Shown here: positions 45,680-56,819 of the stretch, one piece after another
How the letters are laid out: each line of letters begins with the position of its first letter
How positions within the stretch are numbered: the stretch's first letter is position 1
Assembly: GCF_018873765.1 (NCBI RefSeq)
Contig: NC_057926.1
Location: 53,953,378-54,017,377, forward strand
DNA: 64,000 nt
Direction of reading: 5' to 3'
Source of the DNA: Telopea speciosissima
Lineage: Eukaryota; Streptophyta; Magnoliopsida; Proteales; Proteaceae
Position numbers and translations under genes: made by a program
The notes under the pieces: model-generated
What the model was told of the DNA's origin: nothing
Databases searched by the model: none
Seen by the model: the letters and a program-made list of their open reading frames with translations, nothing else

Positions 45680-48091
45680 TCAAGTTTTAGTTTTCTTCCT
45701 TGGGTCTCTTTTGGCTAAAGTTGACGAGGGTCTCTTCCGGCCAAAGTTGACGAGGACATCAGTCAGTACCGATTTGGAGAAGAGAGAAGCCTTCAATAGC
45801 CTCAAAGCCTGCATAACAAAATTAAAATTGATGTAAGAAGCATGACTAAATTAATGCCTTTATGATCGAATTGACATTTATAAAATGGGCTCTGTTACTC
45901 AATTTAGTGGATGTTGTATGAATGCAAGGGAAAGGTTTGGCAGGACATATACCTTACCAACCTTCACCCCATGACCAGATTATATGGTTCTGAATTCAAG
46001 GCAACCTATACACCATAATGTAATTCACTACTTCTACCCGATTACCTATAATGCATCACAAATTTTAAAACTTTCAAGCCACTCACCTCCTCCTCGCTCA
46101 TGTCAACCATACGAACCTCCAAATCTTCTAGGGGAACCTTCATGCTTTTAAGGAAGGAGAGACACCACATAGAGACTAGTGGAGTGAAAACCAAATTGTC
46201 TGTTACCATGAACGTTGCCGGTCGCTTGAGAAATCCTCCTCGACCTGCTATTTCACTTGTTGGAGACTTCTGTAATCGACAACAATATTCATTTGTACGA
46301 CCACGATTAGACTGCTGCTTAGTAGTCAGGTAGCCAGTGTAAGGTTCATCTTTATTCTGTGGTTTTTCATAACTTGTACACCACAAGTAATCAGGCAGAC
46401 CAAATTCATTTACTGATAGTGGGTTGTAGGAACCTTGGCAGAGGCCAGGGTTCTGTAGTAGTTCACTTGAATTATCATCCCACGTAACGTCTGAACAATC
46501 TGCGCTCTTGTACAAGTTGTCCATGGATCCCAGTGATGAATTCAAATCCAATAGTAGTATAATGGATCCAAGAGGTAAGGTAAGGAAGCTAAGGAGAAAG
46601 TCAACCATGTCTTCCCCAGCTTCAGCATATAATACTTTGTTCATTGACTTACTCATCATTAACTTCATAGTCGTCTTATGTAATAGAGCACTTTCACTCA
46701 CCGATTGCACTAAATCTCCTATCTCAAATATTCGGCCTTCAGATGTAAATCCTTGCTTTCTAAGAAACACATCTGTCAGCGGTGTCTTAGAAAATAGCGA
46801 TCCCTTGAGCAGATTCAGAATCTATAAATGGAGACATAAAAGACAGTTGAAGCAAATTTGCACTAAGTTAAGAATGAATGTCTGGTCACAATACAAAAGA
46901 TTGAGGTATCTAGCATACTCATAATACTTGAAACAGTGAAAGGCCGATCATTTATACGACCCCCTCCCCCTCCAAAACCCAAAAACGGAGTGAATTCTAG
47001 ACTAACACACTAAATACATATAAAGGCCTTAAAGAAATTTACAAGTCTTCATTCTTCAATTCTCCAGCTAGTCCTAGCATAAAACAAACAAAAATCCACA
47101 AAATCTGCCAATTAAGGCCTTTAGCAAGGTCCAAAACAGAAAGCACAGTGGAATGTAAGAAAAATAAAGATACTGAAAACTGAAGTCCAAAGGGGAGGTT
47201 AGCTGTCAAGCCCAACCAAATAAGGCAAGAAGTCAAGAACCCAACTAGGACTACATGAAAGTAGTCTCTCTAAATCCCTCCTTAAATCCCTTTCCGGAAG
47301 AAAACTCAAAAAGGGGAAGATCCATATGAAAAATACAAGCAAACGAAATGCAGCCTCCTCACAAAGAAAAACACCAAAACATATGAGAGTGCAGAGATTT
47401 AGGACATCATTTTAAGGTACAAAGCCAATGCAAGGTGAAAAAATCATACCTCCTCTGAGCCAATAATCAGTGCAGTCTCTTGGAGGGAACTCATGTCTTT
47501 GAGCCCTAGTTTGTGCAACAGTGTCAAGATAGTAGATGTAGACATGGGCTCTACCTGCAAATCATCCGTTACCAAGAACTTGGTCAGTTTAGAGACAAAC
47601 ACTCGTCCATCTACTTCAGGATTTGAAGCCTCATCTTCTATATTTATGTATATCTCCTTGTCCATCTTTTCCCCGCACTTGCATCTGGCATTCTTGAAAG
47701 TATCATAAAAACCGCCACTCGCCCGTCGGCTGCAATTCCAATTAGCACAAATATAGTACTTGGTGGGCTCTGAATCATCAATATTCAGCTTCAAGTTCCT
47801 GCACTCATTTACAGAAGGATTCCTTGGATGAAGTAGCATGGACTTGCATGCATGAGTCTGTAGAAGCTGCTCCTCAAGATTCTCCACACCTTTGTATAGA
47901 CCGGTCAAGGATCCAATAGTGACGGGCTGTGGTTGTTTGCTGATTAGTCTCACTATAGTTCCCATGGGCATACTCAAGAAGCTGAAAAGAATGTCGACAA
48001 AGTCACTCTCAGCTTCAGCCATTACTACTCTGTTGTTCTTCTTGTCGATCAGAAGCTTCAGGCTGATGGTTTGTGACCCTTGGGAAGCCAT
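45680..48091 (-). CDS. DUF674 family protein, copy A
   Basis: Three exons join in phase 0 to 501 residues: 47450-48091, 46087-46821 and 45680-45808. DUF674 is a plant family of unknown function. Exon 1 encodes one repeat (LKLLIDKKNNRVVMAEAESD, then LFSFLSMPMGTIVRLI, ending FLVTDDLQVEPMS). Exon 2 encodes a second (MKLMMSKSMNKVLYAEAGED, then FLTLPLGSI, ending FMVTDNLVFTPL). Exon 3 opens ALRLLKASLFSKSVLTDVL, closely like the start of exon 2, so it looks like a truncated third repeat. Exon 1 has paired cysteines (C115/C120 and C137/C139) that may bind zinc. I chose the MASQGS start because all three visible copies share it; an in-frame ATG lies 15 bases upstream. Exon 3 contains a short duplication that lengthens the C-terminus. 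No break is seen. Confidence 0.88.
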
Positions 48092-48162
48092 TGTTGATTG
48101 ATTCAACCAACTCTTTAAGAGAATCTGTTCCTAATTTCTTTCACGGCGAAGACCCATATATC

Positions 48163-48192
<30 letters not shown>
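48092..48192 (-). promoter_or_regulatory. DUF674 copy A upstream region, shortened, ending at T10/G20
   Basis: On the minus strand, GATATATGGGTC (a possible TATA region), GAAAGAAATTAGGAAC and CAATCAACAATGG are shared with copies B and C. About 20 bp (the ATAGATATAGAG part) is missing here. Similarity stops at a tract of 10 T then 20 G (48163-48192), so this copy lacks the upstream sequence shared by B and C. Confidence 0.5.
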
Positions 48193-48193
<1 letters not shown>

Positions 48194-48881
48194 GGAAAGC
48201 TCGTTGTCTTGGTAGGTTACAGAAGTATTTGTAACCTAATTTTAAAGAAAAAGAAATTGGGTATCAGTTTACCAAATTACCCACTCAATCCTTCCTCTAA
48301 CATATTTACTCAAAAGTCAAAACAACCAGAACTTTACAGCCCTCTCTCTTGCCCTGCGAACACAGAAGAGACGAAGAACCAACTCATGGTTCAATGCAGA
48401 TCATCAATTTCCAAGTTATACAAAATCAAAGGCAAAACTATATTACTGTTGTGGTTAAAAGGGAAATAGAGAAGGGAAGGGTGTTGGGAGATATGAATTC
48501 AAACCTAAAATATTTGGAATGCCTCGAGGTATTCGTTATTGCGTTCTTCGTCACTGTCTGATTTCCTGCCATAGCTTCTAGCCTTACAGCAAATGAGAAA
48601 AGGGTTTTGCTCCTTAGATTTGCTGGTTCTTAACCCCAATTGAAATGAGTAAAATATGAAAAACAAAAAAACAAAAAAAAAAAAACACAGCGAATTCAAA
48701 ATTGAATGAGATGCATTTGCTTGATCTATTAAAGCCCCAAAACCAGATTTTCTTCGAAGACAAATGAATAATTACATCCTCAATTCCTTCGTTACAGAGA
48801 TTTTGAGTCTCCCCAATTCCTTTTTTACAGAGAAATCCCCTTGGACGACGAAAATCCTCTTCTTCTTTCTCCGTCTCCCCT

Positions 48882-49041
48882 TCCAATTTAAGCGGCTTCT
48901 TGTTATGTTTATGCCTCCGGAGGTGATGATATTTTTTGGTCGCCCTTCCACACTCCCCTGTTCCTCCTTCTCCCCATCCAATTCGAGCGGCTTTCAAGTT
49001 ATGCTTATGCCTCCAATGATGTGCTATTTTTTGGCCGATAT
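48882..49041. repeat. Two diverged copies of a 65-bp segment
   Basis: TTCCAATTTAAGCGGCTTCT...TATGCCTCCGGAGG...ATTTTTTGGTCG is followed about 96 bp later by ATCCAATTCGAGCGGCTTTC...TATGCCTCCAATGA...ATTTTTTGGCCG. Confidence 0.7.
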
Positions 49042-49164
49042 GTTTCTTTCTCTATCGCTCTCGCGCGTCTCTCTCTCTCTCTCTCTCGGTTACATGCCTA
49101 ATGAATGAGACTCATTCGGTCGAGTGTATAGGGGCTAGATTGGAGTGATTGGACCAACCTAGTA

Positions 49165-49342
49165 TGGAAGGATCGAGATCCTCTCCAGCACACTTGTGCG
49201 CCAGATGTTGTCCAGCGCATATTGTACGGCAGGCTTCAATCCACACCACCACACACATATCGATACAGTGGCGTGTGGATCGAGGCCTCCCCAGTCGGAC
49301 GATGTATGCTGGACATCGTCCCGCGCAGGAGAGGACCTCAAT
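49165..49342. mobile_element. Fold-back MITE
   Basis: The left arm GATCGAGATCCTCTCCAGC and the inverse of the right arm GATTGAGGTCCTCTCCTGC match, and pairing continues through GTCCAGC...CGGCAGG and ATCCACAC. It is about 178 bp, GC-rich compared with its surroundings, and has no coding role. Confidence 0.72.
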
Positions 49343-49489
49343 CATTGGATAGGTGAAATGGCTTGATTTAACGCATTCCATTAACTCTCCTAGTATAGGA
49401 TAGGTGAAAATGCTTGATTTGAGCTGTTGACATACTGGTCACATTTGATATAAATGCTGAGTGAGAAGTACTATTGGGTAGTTTTATAA

Positions 49490-49700
49490 GTCCCAAACTG
49501 GGAATGGACTATTTACCAAAAAAAAAACTGGGAGTAGACTAACATTAACATGGTCTAATCTCATTTCCACTTGTGAAACGAATCTGGGCAGCCTTTTCAT
49601 TAAGAACCGGAACAAAACATAGCAGAGGAGGTTAGTGAAAGAGTTGCTTGTGGAAAACATTTGACACTCACCTTCATAGACCTTTTGTGACAATAAATAC
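49490..49700 (-). pseudogene. LINE ORF2 fragment
   Basis: Strings such as TCATTTCCACTTGTGAAACG, AATCTGGGCAGCCTTTTCAT and CATAGACC match 62800-62960, where the sequence adjoins a recognisable LINE zf-RVT domain. Here only the shared flank survives. Confidence 0.5.
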
Positions 49701-49701
49701 A

Positions 49702-49837
49702 GGGGGAATGTTTTCTATGCTGTAGGGTAGGCTGCGCCTAGGCACATGGGCCTGCCACTCAGGGGGCAGGGTGGTTATTGCGCCCACCCTCATGTGTCTA
49801 GGCGTAGCCTGCGCTGCGGCACAAAGAACAGCACCCC
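49702..49837. mobile_element. Fold-back MITE with near-perfect 9-bp target duplication
   Basis: Left end GGGGGAATGTTTTCTATGC; inverse of the right end GGGGTGCTGTTCTTTGTGC. Arms continue through TAGGCTGCGCCTAGGCACATG. Flanks ATAAATACA (49693-49701) and ATAAATAAA (49838-49846) agree at 8 of 9 bases. The paralogous site near 62945 lacks the element. Confidence 0.78.
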
Positions 49838-49889
49838 ATAAATAAATAAATAAATAAATGAATAAGAAACCTTGTTGGCGTACACAATC

Positions 49890-50360
49890 TGAGAGGAAAA
49901 CAGAGCTTTTCTATAAATGGTGCAAGGAACAGAAATTTTCCCCGAACCCACTACCTATTTGTTTGACTAACCCATATCTCTTCAAGCTATACACCTTGTG
50001 CGTCACATTCAGAATTTATTAACTCTCAAAATGGAGTTTATGATCCTACATTGCTGGTTGGTCTGCTGTTATTTGGATAAACAAAGTGATGAAAAAGCAT
50101 CCAGCACATGTTGGATCTGAAAAGAGCAACCTCAGCACTGGAGGAAGAGATTCAGGGGATTTGAGCAGCTATCACTGTCATTGATAAATTGCAGCTCCAG
50201 GAGGCAATCTTGATCTCGGACTGCTTGAAAGCCATTAATCTATCTGTGACGTATAACCTCAGTGAGGGGACCTGTTTTTCTTTCAAGTAATTTAAGTTTG
50301 CCATTCTAAGCACAATGAGGAACTCATGGTTGATTATCTTTCTATGTATGTGCAATATGT
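49890..50360 (+). pseudogene. LINE RNase H-like remnant next to DUF674 copy B
   Basis: Plus-strand frames show ALEEEIQG and LQLQEAILISDCLKAINL, followed by text corresponding to an RNSWLIIFLC strand. It is homologous to 44957-45480 and 63185-63600 and is broken by stops. Confidence 0.55.
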
Positions 50361-50569
50361 TGGATAAACAAAATAAAACAAATTCTTACTACCAAAATAA
50401 ATACAAAATAAAAAATGCTATAGCTAGTATGCTGTTCTATACGGAGAACATCGATGACAAACACAAGTCTAAGCTTTATGAGCAAGTTAAATAAATCAAA
50501 CGACCCTTGTTACAGAGGTCACTGAACTGTAGGCTATTTAAAATCCCATGATAATATCCTTATCAACAT

Positions 50570-52846
50570 TTACTTCTCTTGCTTGGGTCTCTTTCGGCTA
50601 ACGTAGATGAAGGTATCAGTCAGTACCGATTGGGAGAAGAGAGAAGCTTTCAATAGCCTCAAAGCCTGCATCACAAAAGTAACATTGATATGTAAGAAAC
50701 ATAACTATAATACCCTTATAATCCAATTGGCATTTATAAAATGGGCTCTGTTTTACAATTTTGTGGAAGGTAATGCAAGGGAAAGGTTTGGCAACCTTCA
50801 CCCCTGACCAGACCATATGATTCTGAATTCAAGGCAACCTATAAATTATAAGAATCCAATGCTGATGTGATTCACTACTACCTGAATATCTATAATGCAT
50901 CATAATTTTCAGAACTTTTGAGCCACTTACCTGCTCCCTGTCTACGCTAACCATCCGAACCTCCAAGTCATCTAAGGAAACCTTCATGCTTTTAAGAAAG
51001 GACACACTCCACATAGAGACTAGTGGTGTGAAAACCAAATTGTCTGTTACCATGAACGTCGCTGGTCCCTTGAGAAATCCTTTTTGACCCGCTGTTTCAC
51101 TTCTTGAAGACTTATATACTAATGTACTTGTACGATCAATATTAGACTTCGGCTGAGTATTCATCAGGTAGCTAGTGTAAGAGTTTTTATTTTGTGGATT
51201 TTCATAAGTTATACAGTAATAACGAGGCTGATCAATTTCATGTACTCCTAGTGGGTTGTAGGAACCACGGTAGAGGCCAGGGTGCAACAGCAGGTCCCTT
51301 AGATTATCAGCCCTCATAACTTTTGAACATTCCAAGCTCTTGTACAGATTGTCCATGGATCCCAGTGATGAATTCACACCAAAGAGTTGTAAAATGGATC
51401 CAAGAGGTAAGGTAAGGAAGCTGAGGAGAAAGTTAACCATGTCTTCCTCAGCTTCAGCATATAATGCTTTGTTCATTGACTTACTTATCGTCAACTTCAT
51501 AGTCATATCTAGAGGAGATTTCTCACTCTTAGACTGCACTGCATTTCCTATCTCAAAATTTAGGCCTTCAGATGTAAATTCTTGCTTTCTAAGAAACACA
51601 TCTGTCAGAGGTGTCTTAGAGAATAACAATCCCTTGAGCAGATTCAGAATCTATAAATGAAGACAAAAAGACAATACAAGCAAATTTTCAGTAAGTTAAA
51701 GATTGATGTTTGTCGTCCATACTTATATATACAAAAGATTCTGAGGTACTTACTATACTCAGCGAATCAAAAGAAACTGCATAGTAAAAAACACTTAAAG
51801 ATCTCACATACTACCAGAAAAAGATTCACAAAAATGTGCCAATTAAGGCCTTTTGTGTTTCCATCTCCGTTCAGGTAACACTCTAACGGTGGTGATTTAT
51901 TTAAGCAAAGTAGAAAACAACATTATTAAACTTGGAATCCGGATAAGGATTGTGTTCAGTTAAATCCGATCTGGATCGGATCAGAATTGGGCTGGATTGG
52001 CTTGGAATCAGCTGGAATCAGTCAGAATCTGTCTTAACTTAAATCTCTGGATGTAAGACAAATAATATTGAACAATCAAGCCCAGAGGGCAGGATAGCAG
52101 TACAGACCCAAATAAGGCAAGAAGTCAAGAACCCAACTACTCTCCCTAAAACCCTTTGAAGCCCATTGAGATTAGGCCAGTGAAAATCATACCTCTTCTG
52201 AGCAAATACTCAGTGTTGTCTCTTGGAGGGAACTCATGTCTTTGATCCCAAGTTTATGCAATAGTGTCAAGATAGAAGCTGGAGACATGGTATCTACCTG
52301 CAAATCATCGGTTACCATGAACTTGGTCATTCCACGAACAAACACTCCTCCATCTCCTTCAGGAATTGAAGCCTCATCTTCTATTTCCATGCATATGTCC
52401 TCCTCCAGCATTTTCCCGCACCCGTGGCAACCGACGTTCTTGAAAGTACTATAATAAGTGTAGCCATGGCTATACTTTTTGCTGCAATTGATCCAATCAG
52501 CGCAAATATAGTACTTGGACTTTGTATCATCAATGTTCAGTTTCAGTCTCCTGCAATCAATTTCAAAAGGATTTCTTGGATGAAGTAGCATGGACTTGCA
52601 TGCGTGAGTCTGCAGAAGTTTCTCCTGAAGATTTTCCACCTCTTTGTATAGACTGGTCATGGATCCAATAGTGGCTGACTGTGGTTGTTTGCTGATGAGT
52701 CTCACTATGGTTCCCATGGGCATAGTTAAGAAGCTGAAAAGAATGTCAACAAAATCACTGTCAGCTTCAGCCATTACTATTTTGTTGTTCTCCTTGTCGA
52801 TCAGAACCTTCAGGCTGATGATCTGTTGTGACCCTTGGGAAGCCAT
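50570..52846 (-). CDS. DUF674 family protein, copy B
   Basis: Three phase-0 exons (52193-52846, 50931-51650, 50570-50665) give 489 residues. It has the same architecture as copy A: repeat 1 in exon 1 (SLKVLIDKENNKIVMAEADS, LFSFLTMPMGTIVRLI), repeat 2 in exon 2 (FLRKQEFTSEG, MKLTISKSMNKALYAEAEED, FLTLPLGSIL), and a short exon 3 (ALRLLKASLFSQSVLTDTF) ending KRPKQEK. The exon 1 cysteine pairs are kept with altered spacing (ICADWINC and CHGCG). No stop or frameshift interrupts the exons, so it is probably functional. Function is unknown. The upstream region is longer and better matched to copy C than to copy A. Confidence 0.88.
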
Positions 52847-53070
52847 TGTTGATTGTTTCAAGCAACTCTTTAAGAGAATCGGTTCAAAATTTCTTTCCCG
52901 ACCTCTATATCTATGAAGACACCCATATCCTAATATATTTTGCCCCTTCGTGGAGCGTTTTTTATTTTCTCTTTTGTTTGTGTTCCAGCTTTTCCTTTTT
53001 GTGTCATATGATACTTTATTAAGTCCCATTGTGGAACGCTTTCTTTTGTGTTTCTTTTTCTTTCTCTTTT
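52847..53070 (-). promoter_or_regulatory. Conserved upstream region, DUF674 copy B
   Basis: On the minus strand, ATAGATATAGAGGTCGGGAA followed by GAAAT lies just upstream of the start and is shared with copy C. Further out, the string TGGAACGCTTTCTTT (plus strand) and related text are shared too. An AAAATATATTAGG string about 90-100 bp before the ATG is a candidate TATA region. Conservation between paralogues may reflect recent duplication as much as function. Confidence 0.45.
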
Positions 53071-53710
53071 TTTGTAGGGATAATTACTATCATTGTCCTA
53101 TACTTATCCTATATTTACTAAATCTATCATTCATTAAACTTCTTTTCTGAAACTACCTTGCTTTTATTTTTTACATCTCCTTCTACCATTATGTTTTTAA
53201 ATACTTTTAATACCCTTCATTTTCACCTAGTAACTTGCTAATCTATTTAACCTACCATCCTTCTTCTATTTTTTACTATTTTTATCATTAAAATAGTAAA
53301 AAATGAAAACACCCACCTGCTTCTTCTCTCTCTCGTTTTTTACTCCATTCGGGTATTTTTTTTGTTTTTTTTTCAAAATTTCAATATAATTAATTTTTTA
53401 TTCAACATTTCATCCTCATCATTCTTCTTCGAACAGATTGACCTAATCGTCACCGTAATCCAGTTCTTGTCCTTCGTCTCCGTTATACGTTCCCTTCTCT
53501 GTTATAATTGTCCCATACTTCCATCTTGATACTGGTATTAGTACCCCATGAAACCAATATGTATCTGTCATATACCAATACGACAATACCTAGAGCCCTG
53601 GTATGTGGTTCTACCCAAAAAAATAAACACTTGGTATGGACTTGGGTGAAATGTAAATTTGATAATCAATATTTTTTTTAGAGTAAAGGGGAGAGGTTTT
53701 TTGTACAATC

Positions 53711-53808
53711 ATGTACCATGCACGACCATGCACACAATAGAGGGTGTAGGTAAACCCTCATCCCCATCCAACAGTTGTGCGCACGATTGTGCATTATGCA
53801 CCATTGTA
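53711..53808. mobile_element. Fold-back MITE
   Basis: TGTACAATCATGTACCATGC at the left is matched by the inverse of the right arm, TGTACAATGGTGCATAATGC. The element, about 98 bp, directly abuts the next MITE. Confidence 0.65.
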
Positions 53809-53818
53809 CATATGAATT

Positions 53819-54541
53819 AAGGGTGTCAAAACCTAACCTGAACCGTTAAGAGCAACCGAAAAAACCTGGATTGAACTGAACTGATCCTTATTGGATTGGT
53901 TTTGGATTGGGGTATGATGGGACCGGTTGAAAACCGGATCACACCGGACCGACTGCTAACAAACCAAAAACAGAACCGAATGAAACCGATAAAAACAATG
54001 AGTATAAGGTTTATGAATAGGTGAATTGATTATCCATTGATTTGAATATTAGAAAGCAAATTTCTGATTGTAAGGGGAATTGTTACAAATCAATGAATAG
54101 GAGGTTATGAAAAAATGAAAATTGATTTATAACCATGCTTCTTCCATTGATCTCCTTGTTTACTATACAAAATTAGTTGGTTATCAAATAAATGATTTGA
54201 TAGTAGGTTTCATTTTGTGATTTTTTTTTGGGAATAGGGAGCTTTACATATATAGTTGATAGAAGGGGGGGGGGGGGATCGAATTGGGGAGGGTGAATTG
54301 AAGTGTTTTTATCGAATCTTTCCTCACTACAATTTATGAATTTAAGATTTCATTGCGATTCAAACCCAAAAATAAAACTGATCTAAACCGGTATTAATCC
54401 GATATTGAAAAACCAAAATAAATCGAAACCGCACCGGATCGAAACCAAAACCGATTGAAAATCGAAGTTTCTTAACTATTTGGTTTTGATTTCATCATTC
54501 TGAGATCGAAACCGAGCCAAACCGACCGTTTGACACCTTTA
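53819..54541. mobile_element. TIR element with 9-bp flanking repeat
   Basis: The ends AAGGGTGTCAAA and TTTGACACCTTTA are inverted. ATATGAATT flanks both sides (53810-53818 and 54542-54550). The interior is rich in ACCGAACCGAAACC-type text. It has no transposase. The corresponding place upstream of copy C (near 61378) lacks it. Confidence 0.72.
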
Positions 54542-56264
54542 ATATGAATTTATAAAGTTGGTGTCTTTTGTGGGCATTGATTTTCTTTTGCTTTTTCTTT
54601 TTTTTTTTGAGTAAATTATGCTGGCTTCTCTTGTTTGTTTTTCTGACATTTATTCAAACCTCCTTTATTCTACAAATTTCATTGCACTCTCAACCCTAAT
54701 CCAATAGTGTTTTAAAGTTAGATAACGGTTCAATTTGAAAATAGATTTTTATCAATCATACTACCCTTGATTGGGTTGATGTTACCTCTGTTACCTCTGT
54801 TAGACTGTTACTTTCCATAGTTCCATGTCAAAAAAAAACCCCCTAATCTGCCAACTTAAAACTTAACCTACAAATCTAATCGATCGCCTTTGTTTGCAGC
54901 ACCGGACATATGAATGCAAGAATGAACGGTTTACATTTCAAGAATGGAAATAAAGATCCGTTGGACAATTTGATGATTGAACAAAAATCACCAAGAAGAC
55001 CGCACGGGCTGAGAACGGAAGAGTCTGAGACCAGACCCCACCGTAGTACTTGTAGTCGAGGCCATGTCGGCTCTGTTTGGTTTTGGCCGTGGCCACCAGT
55101 AATCACAGTAACTATTCACTCTACTAAAGTCTGTAAAAACAAAGAAAAAACTAAAAACAATTCCCAATACGAGAATGACAAATTTCGGAGAGAGATCTGT
55201 GGACAGTTAACTGAGATTCTGAGAAAATCAAGGGTAAGGATCCTCACCAGTCTCAGGCAAGTGTTTCCAAATAAAAAGACCTTTAACCCAAAGTATTAAA
55301 TAGTGGGTCTTCTCCACTTTCAGTACTTTTCAATTTTCCAAAAGAAAGAGTGAACCCAGTCCCACTTTGTCCCATTCTAATCTCCCTCCTTCCACGCTTT
55401 CTATCACTCTGTATAACCTGTAAATAAGACCAAGAGACCCCTTCCCTTCGTTCAAATTTGCTATTTCAGATTATCCAAAACAAAATCTTCACACATACAG
55501 AGCTAAGAAAAGAGATTCAATCATTTTTCATATCAGATTTCTTCAGTATTTCAAGGCTATGTTTGGTAACATTCCATGAAACGCGTTTCTGCATTTTTGC
55601 GCTCTCTGAGAACGGAAAAACATGTAAAATCTGTTTAGCATTTTGGTTCGTTTTTTTATCTGAAAAAAAAACTGAAATGGGGCTTATTTTGCTTCTGAGA
55701 ACGCCATTTTGTTTTGTTGTTCCATGCAATAACTATAGGGCACAAAAATCGAGAAAAGTGACGACTCATTCCCTAACATAACTTGACGCACTTCACTCGA
55801 CTACGGTATTCAACTGCAACTCCCTGGAGCGACTTGCAACTCTCCTTCGATCTTTGCGTGGAATTCTCCTTCGATCTTGATACATCCAATATTCACAGGG
55901 CCAATCAACGACCGCCACGTGGATCTTTGCCTAGAACTTCCATCCACGGTAAGCACCTACAACATCCTAGAATGACCTACAACTCTCCTTCGACTGGAAT
56001 CCCTTTTGGGGTTGAGTAAATTTTTTCAAAATGGAAAGTAATGGATGTAAAACAAATTTAAAGCTTACTTATCTTGTAATTTTCGTTCTTATCTAAGTAA
56101 ATCTAAGAAATTGTCCCAAGAAATCTATATGGTTTTTTTTAAACCAAGAATCTATATGGTTAAAATGATAGTATAGGATACATTAAATTACTAAAATCAA
56201 GGATCCATTTGAAGAGCATTTAACTTCTAATTGTTTCAAGTGCATTATGGTCCTCAAACGGAAT
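54542..56264. other. Intergenic, no gene recognised
   Basis: The first 70 bases continue the copy B upstream block shared with copy C. Beyond that, open frames at 54910-55299 and 55458-55781 match no family I know. Text near 55560-55740 has AGAACGG/GAGAACGCC inverted motifs of a possible old MITE. Confidence 0.4.
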
Positions 56265-56425
56265 GTTCCTGCTACAAGGGTGGCAGCCAAGGAAATGAGA
56301 TCTTAAGGGGTATTTTAGAAAATACTAAACTCTAGGAGGGTATTTATGAACCCAAAGGGAAAGTGAATTATTCAATTTTCTTGGCTGCTAGCCTTGTCCT
56401 GCTATGGGCGTAGCAGCAAATTTTT
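56265..56425. repeat. Dispersed MITE-like repeat, copy 2
   Basis: The left end CCTGCTACAAGGGTGGCAGCC is approximately inverted at the right as GGCTGCTAGCC...GTAGCAG. It shares GAGGGTATTTATGAACCCAA with 7205-7355. It marks the left limit of similarity for the DUF674 copy C block. Confidence 0.65.
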
Positions 56426-56721
56426 CCCCCTCAAACGAGTGTGCTGTCTAGCTATAAGGGGAACATTAATGACAAAAACACAAATCTACATCTCATGAAC
56501 AAGTTAATTAGATCAAACGACCTTACAAAGTTCATTGAACGCTAGACTATTTTAAGTCCCGTGATGTCCTTTTCAATGTTTACATTTTTTGATTGGGACT
56601 CGCCGAAGTTAACCAACGCATCAGCCAATACCGAATTGGAGAAGAGAGAAGCTTTTAATAGCCTTAAAGCCTGCATCACAAAAGTACCATTGATGTAAGA
56701 ACCATGACTAAATACTAATAT

Positions 56722-56819
56722 GGACCCTTGTTTTCGCAGAGAGGTTGTTTTCAGACTCGAACCTGTGACCACTTGATCACAAGGGAGCAACTTTTACCAT
56801 TGTACCAAGGTCCACCCTC
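56722..56819 (-). mobile_element. SINE 5'-half in DUF674 copy C intron 2
   Basis: The plus strand shows GAGAGGTTGTTTTCAGACTC, GAACCTGTGACCACTTG (inverse box B) and GTACCAAGGTCCACCC (inverse SINE start). The 3' part is missing. Copies A and B lack it at this position. Confidence 0.75.

Noticed and set aside
48614-48997. A 127-codon Lys/Glu-rich minus-strand frame
   Set aside because: It spans the duplicated 65-bp segment and an A-rich run; the composition explains the frame.
54910-55299. A 129-codon plus-strand frame between DUF674 copies B and C
   Set aside because: No recognisable domain, no conserved counterpart near the other copies and ordinary base composition.
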